Below are positions 35,988 through 44,522 of a DNA stretch of 58,460 nt, piece after piece. The stretch is from positions 1 through 58,460 of the forward strand of contig JARFTX010000018.1 in assembly GCA_029289265.1 (NCBI GenBank), read 5' to 3'. The DNA comes from Gammaproteobacteria bacterium. GTDB taxonomy: Bacteria > Pseudomonadota > Gammaproteobacteria > Burkholderiales > Rhodocyclaceae. A program made the position numbers and the translations under genes. The notes beneath the pieces are model-generated. The model had not been told where the DNA came from and made no database searches. It saw nothing but the letters and a program-made list of their open reading frames with translations. How positions within the stretch are numbered: the stretch's first letter is position 1; every line of letters starts with the position of its first letter.

Positions 35988-36806
35988 TCAGCGCAGCAGC
36001 GACAGCACGTTCTGCGGCAGCGCGTTGGCCTGCGCGAGCATCGCGACGCCGGCCTGCTGCAGGATCTGCGAGCGCGAGAGGTTGGCGGTCTCGGCGGCGA
36101 AGTCGGCATCGACGATGCGTCCGCGCGAGGCCGACAGGTTCTCGGCGCTGATCTGCAGGTTGGCGACGACCGACTCGAAGCGGTTCTGCGCCGCGCCGAA
36201 GACGGAGCGCTGCGAGTTGACCGCACTGATCGCGGTGTCGAGGCCGTCGATCGCGCTCTGGGCATTGGCCTGCGTGGTCAGCCCGAGGCCGCTTCCCGTC
36301 GCGGCGGCCATCGACGCGGTCGTGATGCCGATGCGGTCGTTGGCGGCGACGTTGTTCGCGCCGACCTGGAAGTTCAAGGTGGCGGCGGCGTTGAGCAGGT
36401 TGGTGCCGTTGAACTTGGTATCGGCGACCAGACGAATGTTCTCGTCCTTGAGCGTCTGAAATTCCGTGTTCAGTGCGGTGCGGTCGTCGGCCGAGTTGGT
36501 CGCGTTGGCGGCCTGGACGGCGAGCTCGCGCATGCGCTGGAGGTTGTCGCCCATGCGGCCGAGGGCGCCTTCGGCGGTCTGCGCAAGCGAGATCGCGTCG
36601 TTGGCGTTGCGGATGGCAACGTTCATGCCGCGGATCTGCGCGGTCATGCGCTGGGAGATGGCGAGGCCGGCGGCGTCGTCCTTGGCGCTATTGACGCGCA
36701 GGCCCGAGGACAGGCGCTGCAGCGAGGTGGCGAGCGAGCCGCCGGAGGTCGAAAGATTGCGCTGCGCGTTGAGCGAGGCGACGTTGGTGTTGATTGCGGT
36801 GCTCAT
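35988..36806 (-). CDS. fliC3: flagellin, copy 3
   Basis: The 272-residue product is nearly identical to the other two. Its own differences lie at residues 106-108 (ADD) and 141-142, and in the surface patch around 166-184 ([18 protein letters not shown]). The start at 36806 matches the other copies ([19 protein letters not shown]); an upstream in-frame start is not supported because the AAGGAGA ribosome site belongs to this ATG. It has its own sigma-28 promoter and adjoins the pseudaminic-acid operon, which is divergent from it. Confidence 0.97.
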   Translation of the reverse strand: MSTAINTNVASLNAQRNLSTSGGSLATSLQRLSSGLRVNSAKDDAAGLAISQRMTAQIRGMNVAIRNANDAISLAQTAEGALGRMGDNLQRMRELAVQAANATNSADDRTALNTEFQTLKDENIRLVADTKFNGTNLLNAAATLNFQVGANNVAANDRIGITTASMAAATGSGLGLTTQANAQSAIDGLDTAISAVNSQRSVFGAAQNRFESVVANLQISAENLSASRGRIVDADFAAETANLSRSQILQQAGVAMLAQANALPQNVLSLLR

Positions 36807-36896
36807 CTTGTTTCTCCTTGACAAACGTTTCAGATCTTCGCGGTGTCGGCGGGTTCCGCCACAGGCATCCTTCGAAGTCCACCTGCCTTGAACCAT

Positions 36897-36923
36897 TTAA
36901 CGGACGCGAAGCGGAAAGATTGA
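36897..36923 (-). promoter_or_regulatory. sigma-28 promoter of flagellin copy 3
   Basis: Minus strand: TCAA at 36920-36923, 15 bases, TCCGTTAA at 36897-36904. The -35 differs from TAAA at one base, so this copy may be weaker. The spacer start TCTTTCCG is shared with the other two promoters. Confidence 0.72.
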
Positions 36924-36950
36924 GGACTTTTTGCATCGATTGATTCGTAA

Positions 36951-38234
<1,284 letters not shown>

Positions 38235-38251
38235 GCCGGTGCGAGGACACG

Positions 38252-38875
38252 ATGACCGGGTATGAAACGGAGCAAGAGGCGTTCTGGGCGGGCGAATTCG
38301 GCGACGGCTACATCGAGCGCAACCAGGGAAAGGGCTGGATCGCGTCGAATACGGCGTTGTTTGCGAGGATTCTTTCCGCGGCGGACCGGCTCGACAGCGT
38401 GCTCGAACTCGGCTGCAACGTCGGCCTGAACCTGGCGGCGCTGCGCCACCTTCTGCCCGAGGCAGAACTGACGGGGGTGGAGATCAACGCGAAGGCCGCT
38501 GCGCTGGCCGCTGCTCACAGCGGGGCGGATGCCGTCGCCAACGCGTCGATATTCGCGTTCGAGGCCGATCGCGCCTGGGATCTGGTGTTTACCAAGGGCG
38601 TGCTGATCCATATCGCCCCGGAAAAGCTCGGCGACGTATACGCGGCGCTATATCGCCTTTCGAGCCGATACCTCATGGTGTGCGAGTACTACAACCCGAC
38701 CCCGATCGAGATCGAATACCGCGGCCACGCCGGGCGTCTGTTCAAGCGGGATTTCGCGGGCGAACTGCTCGACGCGTTTCCCGATCTGCGCCTGGTCGAT
38801 TACGGCTTCTGCTGGCGACGCGACCGGCAGTTTGCGCAGGACGACGCAACCTGGTTTTTGCTCGAGAAGCGCTGA
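38252..38875 (+). CDS. pseudaminic acid biosynthesis-associated methyltransferase
   Basis: The 207-residue product is a class I SAM-dependent methyltransferase with the motif VLELGCNVGLNLAALRHLLP near residue 50. It begins MTGYETEQEAFWAGEFGDGY, which marks the small family of methylases that travel with pse genes (TIGR03587 type). Its substrate is not established; methylation of the sugar or of a pathway intermediate is the natural guess. It lies between pseB and pseC, and its TGA overlaps the pseC ATG by one base (TGATG). Confidence 0.88.
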   Translation: MTGYETEQEAFWAGEFGDGYIERNQGKGWIASNTALFARILSAADRLDSVLELGCNVGLNLAALRHLLPEAELTGVEINAKAAALAAAHSGADAVANASIFAFEADRAWDLVFTKGVLIHIAPEKLGDVYAALYRLSSRYLMVCEYYNPTPIEIEYRGHAGRLFKRDFAGELLDAFPDLRLVDYGFCWRRDRQFAQDDATWFLLEKR

Positions 38876-40038
38876 TGACGATTCCCTACGGGCGCCAGGA
38901 GGTCACCGAGGCAGACATCGATGCGGTGGTCGGCGTCCTGCGCTCGGACTACCTCACGCAGGGGCCGTGGGTGCCGGCCTTCGAGCGCGCCGTCGCGCAG
39001 TACGTGGGCGCCGGCCATGCGGTCGCGGTGAATAGCGCGACCTCCGCCCTGCATCTCGCCTGCCTCTCCCTTGGACTCGGTCCTGGCGATCGTCTTTGGA
39101 CCAGCCCGATAACGTTCGTCGCTTCAGCGAACTGCGGCCTCTATTGCGGCGCCGAGGTGGACTTCGTCGACATCGATCCGCGCACCGGCAACCTGTGTCC
39201 TGAGCGCCTCGCCGCCAAACTCGAGCAGGCCGAGCGGGACGGCACGGTGCCGAAGGTGGTCGTCGCCGTCCATCTGTGTGGCGAGCCCTGCGACATGCGG
39301 GCGGTTCGGGCGCTCGGCGAGCGCTACGGTTTCAGAATCATCGAAGATGCCTCCCACGCGATCGGTGCCCGCTATCGGGGCGAGCCGGTGGGGAGCGGCC
39401 GCTACAGCGACGTCACGGTGTTCAGTTTCCATCCGGTCAAGATCATCACCACCGCCGAGGGCGGCATGGCGGTCACCAACGACGCCGCCACCGCCGAGCG
39501 CATGATGCTGTTGCGCAGCCATGGCATCACCCGCGACCCGGCCCAGATGACGCACGTGCCGGATGGCCCGTGGTATTACCAGCAGATCGCGCTCGGCTTC
39601 AACTACCGGATGACCGAATTGCAGGCCGCGCTCGGGGCGAGCCAGTTGAACCGTCTCGACGCCTACGTCGAGCGGCGGCACGAGATCGCCCGGCGCTACG
39701 ACGAGGCGTTCACAGGGCTGCCGCTCGCGACGCCGTGGCGCGACCCCGATAGCCGCTCGGCGTTGCATCTTTATGCACTCAGGCTGAGAGTCGAGATGCT
39801 TCGCCCGACTCACCGCGAAGTCTTCGAGCGATTGCGCGAAGCGGGTATCGGCGTAAACGTGCACTACATCCCGGTTCACTTGCAGCCGTGGTACGAGCGC
39901 CTGGGCTTTCGCTACGGCCAGTTCCCCGAGGCGGAGCGCTACTATGCGGAGGCGATCAGCTTGCCGATCTATCCCGCCATGACTCGCAGCGACGAGGATC
40001 GGGTCATCGACGCAGTCACCGCGGCGGTGCAGGCATGA
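38875..40038 (+). CDS. pseC: PseC, UDP-4-amino-sugar aminotransferase
   Basis: PseC converts the PseB product to UDP-4-amino-4,6-dideoxy-beta-L-AltNAc using PLP and glutamate. The 387-residue product is a DegT/DnrJ/EryC1 enzyme with MTIPYGRQEVTEADIDAVVG at the start, the PLP-binding IIEDASHAIGARY and the Schiff-base lysine in FSFHPVKIITTAEGG (Lys189). The start at 38875 overlaps the methylase stop; an open frame continues upstream but is out of register with known N-termini. Its stop overlaps pseF (ATGA). Confidence 0.95.
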   Translation: MTIPYGRQEVTEADIDAVVGVLRSDYLTQGPWVPAFERAVAQYVGAGHAVAVNSATSALHLACLSLGLGPGDRLWTSPITFVASANCGLYCGAEVDFVDIDPRTGNLCPERLAAKLEQAERDGTVPKVVVAVHLCGEPCDMRAVRALGERYGFRIIEDASHAIGARYRGEPVGSGRYSDVTVFSFHPVKIITTAEGGMAVTNDAATAERMMLLRSHGITRDPAQMTHVPDGPWYYQQIALGFNYRMTELQAALGASQLNRLDAYVERRHEIARRYDEAFTGLPLATPWRDPDSRSALHLYALRLRVEMLRPTHREVFERLREAGIGVNVHYIPVHLQPWYERLGFRYGQFPEAERYYAEAISLPIYPAMTRSDEDRVIDAVTAAVQA

Positions 40039-40733
40039 GGCTCGCGGTGATTCCGGCGCGTGGCGGCAGCAAACGCATTCCGCGCAAGAACATCAAGCCG
40101 TTCTGCGGCCGGCCGATCATCGCCTGGTCGATCGAGGCGGCCCGGCAGAGCGGCTGCTTCGATTCGGTGATCGTCTCCACCGAGGACGACGAGATCGCCG
40201 AGGTGGCGCGCGCATTCGGCGCCGACGTGCCGTTTCGCCGCCCGGCCGAGTTGGCCGACGACTTCACTCCGACGATTCCAATCATCCGGCATGCAATCGA
40301 GTGGTGCGAGCGTGCCGGAACGGCTCCGCAGGAAACCTGCTGCATCTATGCGACGGCGCCGTTCGTGCGGCCCGAGGATCTTCGGGGCGGTCTCGAACTG
40401 CTCGGCCGGGAGGGCTGCGACTACGCCTTTTCCGTCACGTCTTACCCGTCCCCGATCCAGCGCGCGATGCGCATCGATGCGCGCGGGCGGGTCGAGATGT
40501 TCCACCCCGAACTCTTCAACACCCGATCGCAGGACCTCGAGCCCGCCTATCACGATGCGGCGCAGTTTTATTGGGGACGCGCCGAGGCCTGGAAGGCGCA
40601 GAAAGTGCTGTTCGGTCCCCATGCCTCAGCGCTCGTCCTGCCGCGCCATCGCGTACAGGACATCGACACGATGGAGGATTGGACGCGCGCCGAGTGGATG
40701 TACGAGGCGCTGAGACGGGCGGGGCTGCCCTGA
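40035..40733 (+). CDS. pseF: PseF, pseudaminic acid cytidylyltransferase
   Basis: PseF activates pseudaminic acid with CTP to give CMP-Pse, the donor for glycosylation. The 232-residue product has the CMP-sialic-acid-synthetase-like N-terminus MRLAVIPARGGSKRIPRKNI. It also has the family stretches AQFYWGRAEAWKAQKVLFGP and HRVQDIDTMEDWTRAEWMYE, which fit PseF rather than NeuA. Overlaps pseC by four bases. Confidence 0.95.
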   Translation: MRLAVIPARGGSKRIPRKNIKPFCGRPIIAWSIEAARQSGCFDSVIVSTEDDEIAEVARAFGADVPFRRPAELADDFTPTIPIIRHAIEWCERAGTAPQETCCIYATAPFVRPEDLRGGLELLGREGCDYAFSVTSYPSPIQRAMRIDARGRVEMFHPELFNTRSQDLEPAYHDAAQFYWGRAEAWKAQKVLFGPHASALVLPRHRVQDIDTMEDWTRAEWMYEALRRAGLP

Positions 40734-40741
40734 GTTCCGGC

Positions 40742-41848
40742 ATGAAGATCGTGTTCCGGGTCGATGCGTCACTCGAAATCGGCAATGGCCACGTGATGCG
40801 CTGCCTGACACTTGCCGAGGCACTGCGCGCTCGAGGCAGCGAGTGCAGCTTCATCTGCCGCGACCACGCGGGCAACTTGATCGACGCCATCCGGCGAAGG
40901 GGCCACGCAGTTCACGTACTGCCCGTAGCCGATTCCGCGCGACGCATTGCACTGGGTGATGCTGGCGCGGGTTATGCGAGATGGCTCGGGGCTCACTGGA
41001 GGGAGGACGCGCAATCCGTCCTGACGATCTGCGCGGCGTTGCACCCGGACTGGCTGGTCGTCGACCACTACGCGCTCGATGCTCGCTGGGAAGCCGTGTT
41101 GCGCGATGCATGCCCGCACGTCTTGGTCATCGATGACCTCGCGGACCGGCCGCATGACTGCGATGTGCTGCTCGATCAGACGCTCGGGCGGCTTCCCGGA
41201 GACTATGCCGGCAAGGTCCCGCCCGGCTGCACCGTCCTTGCGGGTGCGCAGTTTGCGCTGCTTCGCCCGGAGTTCTCGAGATTGCGCGACTACAGCCTGG
41301 CCCGGCGCGGGCGCGAGGCGACGCTCGCCCGAGTGCTCGTGACGATGGGCGGGGTCGACCGCCCCGACGCGACCGGGCGCGCTCTCGAAGCGCTCGCGCT
41401 CGCGCCGCTTCCGGCCGGCTGCCGGATCACCGTGGTGATGGGCGCCCACGCCCCCTGGCTCGAGCGCGTGAAGGCCACGGCGGCAGGGTTGGGTCGCCCC
41501 GTTGAGGTGTGCGTCGATGTCTCGGACATGGCGCGAATCATGGCCGACAGCGACCTCGCCATCGGTGCCGCCGGAAGCACGGCGTGGGAGCGGTGCTGCC
41601 TGGGGCTGCCGAGCCTGATGGTCTTGTTGGCCGCAAACCAGGAAAAGGCGACGCGTGCCCTCGAGGCGGTCGGCGCCGCGATCGGTATCGGAGGGGTGGA
41701 TCAGATCGAGTCCGGAGTACTCTCGGCAATGCAGCGACTCTCCGCTGATCCAGGGCTGCTTGCCGCGATAGCGCGACGCGCTGCGCTGGTGACCGATGGG
41801 CAGGGGGCGACGGGAGTGATCGAGGCGTTGTCGAGTCTGTCGACATGA
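40742..41848 (+). CDS. pseG: PseG, UDP-sugar hydrolase
   Basis: PseG removes UDP from UDP-2,4-diacetamido-2,4,6-trideoxy-beta-L-altropyranose. The 368-residue product is a GT-B-like hydrolase with the start MKIVFRVDASLEIGNGHVMR. Other marks are VIDDLADRPHDCDVLLDQTL and AIGAAGSTAWERCCLGLPSL, the nucleotide-binding region of this family. It follows pseF by eight bases, and its stop overlaps pseH by four. Confidence 0.94.
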   Translation: MKIVFRVDASLEIGNGHVMRCLTLAEALRARGSECSFICRDHAGNLIDAIRRRGHAVHVLPVADSARRIALGDAGAGYARWLGAHWREDAQSVLTICAALHPDWLVVDHYALDARWEAVLRDACPHVLVIDDLADRPHDCDVLLDQTLGRLPGDYAGKVPPGCTVLAGAQFALLRPEFSRLRDYSLARRGREATLARVLVTMGGVDRPDATGRALEALALAPLPAGCRITVVMGAHAPWLERVKATAAGLGRPVEVCVDVSDMARIMADSDLAIGAAGSTAWERCCLGLPSLMVLLAANQEKATRALEAVGAAIGIGGVDQIESGVLSAMQRLSADPGLLAAIARRAALVTDGQGATGVIEALSSLST

Positions 41849-42414
41849 GGGAATTGATAATGGATCTTGGGGTCTTGCGGGTGATACGGGCGGAAGAGCT
41901 CGAGTTGATGCGGGCCTGGCGCAACGCTCCGGCAGTCCGCCGGAACATGTACACGCGGCACGAGATCGGCGCGGAAGAGCACTTGAAGTGGTGGGAAGCG
42001 GTGAGTCGGCGAGAGGACTCCGAATACTTCATGTTCGAGCACCATGGCCAGCCGCTCGGCATCGTCGGTTTCAACCGGATCGACCGGCGAAACATGAATG
42101 CTTCATGGGCATTCTACGCCGCGCCAGAGGCTCCACGTGGCACCGGAACCAGGATGGAGTACCTCGCCCTGAATCACGCATTCGATGTGCTGGCCCTGCA
42201 CAAGCTGGATTGCGAGGTCCTCGCCTTCAACAAACCGGTGATCGAACTCCACAAGAAATTCGGATTTCAGGTGGAGGGCGTGCTCAGGGAACAGTATCGC
42301 GATGCGTCGGGATTCATCGACATCTACCGGCTGGGAATTCTTGCGGAGGAGTGGCGGAGTCACTGCGGGGTCATGCACGAGAGGATTCTGAGCTTCAACC
42401 GAGGAGACTTATGA
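41845..42414 (+). CDS. pseH: PseH, UDP-4-amino-sugar N-acetyltransferase
   Basis: PseH acetylates the 4-amino group of the PseC product using acetyl-CoA. The 189-residue product is a GNAT-fold protein with the typical start LGVLRVIRAEELELMRAWRN and HEIGAEEHLKWWEAVSRRED. The acetyl-CoA loop is seen around residues 92-100 (EAPRGTGTR), followed by FGFQVEGVLREQYRD. It overlaps pseG and pseI by four bases each. Confidence 0.93.
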   Translation: MRELIMDLGVLRVIRAEELELMRAWRNAPAVRRNMYTRHEIGAEEHLKWWEAVSRREDSEYFMFEHHGQPLGIVGFNRIDRRNMNASWAFYAAPEAPRGTGTRMEYLALNHAFDVLALHKLDCEVLAFNKPVIELHKKFGFQVEGVLREQYRDASGFIDIYRLGILAEEWRSHCGVMHERILSFNRGDL

Positions 42415-43463
42415 GCAACTCGTTCACCATCGACGGTCGCAGAATCGGCCCGACCTGCGCGCCCTACATCGTCGCCGAGCTCTCGGCGAATCACAATGGC
42501 GACATCAGCGCGGCATTTGCCCTGATCGAAGCGGCCAAGCGCTCGGGTGCGGACGCGGTGAAGCTCCAGACCTACCGCCCGGATACGATAACTCTGGAGT
42601 GCGACGGTCCCGAGTTTCGGATCGAAGGAGGTATTTGGGACGGCAGGACGCTGTTCGATCTCTACCAGGAAGCCCATACGCCGTGGGACTGGCACCGCCC
42701 CCTGTTCGACCACGCCCGCAGGCTCGGCATCACGATCTTCAGCTCGCCGTTCGACCCGACCGCCGTGGATCTGCTCGAGGATCTCGGCGCGCCGGCCTAC
42801 AAGATCGCCTCGTTCGAAGCGGTCGATCTGCCGCTGATCCGCTACGTGGCGAGCACCGGCAAGCCGATGATCATCTCCACCGGCATGGCCGATGCGGACG
42901 AGATCGCCGAGGCGATCGACGCGGCGCGCTCGGGCGGCTGCCGCGAGCTTGCGATCCTGCACTGCGTGAGCGGCTATCCGGCACCGGCCGCCGACTACAA
43001 CCTGCGCACGATTCCCGACATGATCGAGCGTTTCGGCTTGGTGACCGGGCTCTCCGACCATACGCTCGACAACACCACGGCGATCGCAGCGGTGGCGCTG
43101 GGAGCGTCGATCATCGAAAAGCACTTCACCCTGGATCGCAACGGCGGCGGGCCGGACGACAGCTTCTCGCTCGAACCCGAGGGCCTTGCGGCGCTCTGCC
43201 GCGATGCGCGCACGGCCTGGGAGGCGCTGGGGCGAGTCGATTACGGCAGGAAATCGAGCGAGCAGGGCAACGTCAAGTTTCGTCGCTCGCTCTACTACGT
43301 GCGCGACCTGAAGGCCGGCGAGGTGGTCACCGCCGACGCCGTGCGCAGCGTTCGGCCCGGCTTCGGCGCCGCACCCAAGCACATCGACCAAGTGCTCGGC
43401 CGGCGCGTCACGCGCGACATATCACGCAACACGCCGGTGCGGCTTGACGAGTTGACGTCGTGA
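42411..43463 (+). CDS. pseI: PseI, pseudaminic acid synthase
   Basis: PseI condenses the hexose from PseG with phosphoenolpyruvate to form pseudaminic acid. The 350-residue product is a NeuB-like TIM barrel starting with YIVAELSANHNGDISAAFAL and containing GADAVKLQTYRPDTITL, LTGLSDHT-like VTGLSDHTLD and IIEKHFTLDRNGGGPDDSFS. A C-terminal antifreeze-like SAF domain begins near residue 285 (FRRSLYYVRDLKAGEVVT). The ATG has a GAGGAG ribosome site and overlaps pseH. PseI fits better than the NeuB or LegI branches because of the neighbouring Pse genes. Confidence 0.94.
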   Translation: MSNSFTIDGRRIGPTCAPYIVAELSANHNGDISAAFALIEAAKRSGADAVKLQTYRPDTITLECDGPEFRIEGGIWDGRTLFDLYQEAHTPWDWHRPLFDHARRLGITIFSSPFDPTAVDLLEDLGAPAYKIASFEAVDLPLIRYVASTGKPMIISTGMADADEIAEAIDAARSGGCRELAILHCVSGYPAPAADYNLRTIPDMIERFGLVTGLSDHTLDNTTAIAAVALGASIIEKHFTLDRNGGGPDDSFSLEPEGLAALCRDARTAWEALGRVDYGRKSSEQGNVKFRRSLYYVRDLKAGEVVTADAVRSVRPGFGAAPKHIDQVLGRRVTRDISRNTPVRLDELTS

Positions 43464-43506
43464 TTCAGGCGATTCACTGTTTGACAGCGCGGTGCGGAGA
43501 GGGGCG

Positions 43507-44487
43507 ATGAGCCGAGAGCAGGACGAATTGCGACGGCTGATCCGCGGCATGCGCGATTGCTATGCGCGCGGCGGCAACGCAATGGCCTATGCGCGGGCGC
43601 ACTTCGCGAGCGATGCGCTCGATGCCGGCAACAGCATCGCAGCCACACTGGTCGCCTACGACCTGCAGGCCGGTGCCTACACGGCGGCTGCGCGCAGCCG
43701 TCCCGACGAGCGTGCCCGCTGGTGCGGACAGGTTGCCGATACGGTGCGACCGTGGCTGCCACCGCGCGCTGTCGTGCTCGAGGTCGGCTGCGGTGAGGCA
43801 ACCACGCTTGCCGGTATGCTGCACGCCCTGGGCGACGCAGTCGAGCGGGCGGCGGGTTTCGATCTGAGCTGGTCGCGGGTGGACGAGGGAAGAAGGTGGT
43901 TACGCGAGCAGGGGACATCGGCGGAGTTGTTCGTCGGCGACCTGTTCGGTATGCCACTTGCCGACGATAGTGTCGACGTCGTGTTCAGCAGCCATTCACT
44001 CGAGCCCAACGGCGGGCGCGAAAAGGCGGCGATCCTGGAGTGCCTGCGCGTGGCGCGCGAGGCGGTGGTGTTGATCGAGCCGCGTCACGACCTCGCCGGG
44101 GCCGAAGCGCGGGCCAGAATGGAGCAGCACGGCTACGTGCGTGACTTGCGGGATGCGGCCGTCGCGGTGGGCGCGGAGGTGCTGGACGATCGGCTCCTCG
44201 ACTTCAGTCTCAATCCGCTCAATCCCAGCGGTGTGCTGGTGCTGCGCAAGCAGCGAGCTCCCCTCTTGGAAGCTGTTCGAGCATCGCAGCTGCGCTGGCG
44301 CTGTCCGCTCACCGGGGCGCCGATGGAGTCGGCGGGCGATGTATTCTACGCGCCAGAAGTGGGGATCGCCTACCCGGTCATGGGGGGAATCCCACTGCTT
44401 AGGCCCGAGCACGCCGTGGTGGCCTCGGGCATCGGCGCGGCGCGGGCGCCTCGGGCCGCTGCGGGCTCCGCAGACCCGGGCCAATAG
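43507..44487 (+). CDS. SAM-dependent methyltransferase with zinc-ribbon-like tail
   Basis: The 326-residue product has a class I methyltransferase domain in the middle (VVLEVGCGEATTLAGMLHAL near residue 95, then FVGDLFGMPLADDSVDVVFS). Its C-terminal part (from about residue 260, LRWRCPLTGAPMESAGDVFY then IAYPVMGGIPLLRP) resembles a Trm112-like domain but shows one clear cysteine rather than a full zinc set. The function is unknown. It follows pseI by 43 bases on the same strand, so modification of pseudaminic acid or of the glycosylated flagellin is a reasonable guess. The start at 43507 has a GGAGAGG ribosome site. Confidence 0.72.
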   Translation: MSREQDELRRLIRGMRDCYARGGNAMAYARAHFASDALDAGNSIAATLVAYDLQAGAYTAAARSRPDERARWCGQVADTVRPWLPPRAVVLEVGCGEATTLAGMLHALGDAVERAAGFDLSWSRVDEGRRWLREQGTSAELFVGDLFGMPLADDSVDVVFSSHSLEPNGGREKAAILECLRVAREAVVLIEPRHDLAGAEARARMEQHGYVRDLRDAAVAVGAEVLDDRLLDFSLNPLNPSGVLVLRKQRAPLLEAVRASQLRWRCPLTGAPMESAGDVFYAPEVGIAYPVMGGIPLLRPEHAVVASGIGAARAPRAAAGSADPGQ

Positions 44488-44522
44488 CGCACTCCGCTGG
44501 GTTGTTTTCGGGGCCGAGGCGT

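Larger units (their letters stand above)
33622..36806. repeat. three tandem near-identical flagellin gene copies
   Basis: The three fliC genes (33622-34440, 34823-35641, 35988-36806) are each 819 bases, in the same orientation. Long stretches are base-for-base or nearly identical, for example the block beginning around 33681, 34882 and 36054 that covers the C-terminal 60 codons. Such direct repeats of about 1.2 kb spacing can recombine to delete or convert copies. Confidence 0.9.

Noticed and set aside
33622-36806. Possible invertible flagellin switch or phase variation cassette
   Set aside because: All three flagellin genes and their promoters have the same orientation, there are no inverted repeats around them, and no recombinase gene is near.
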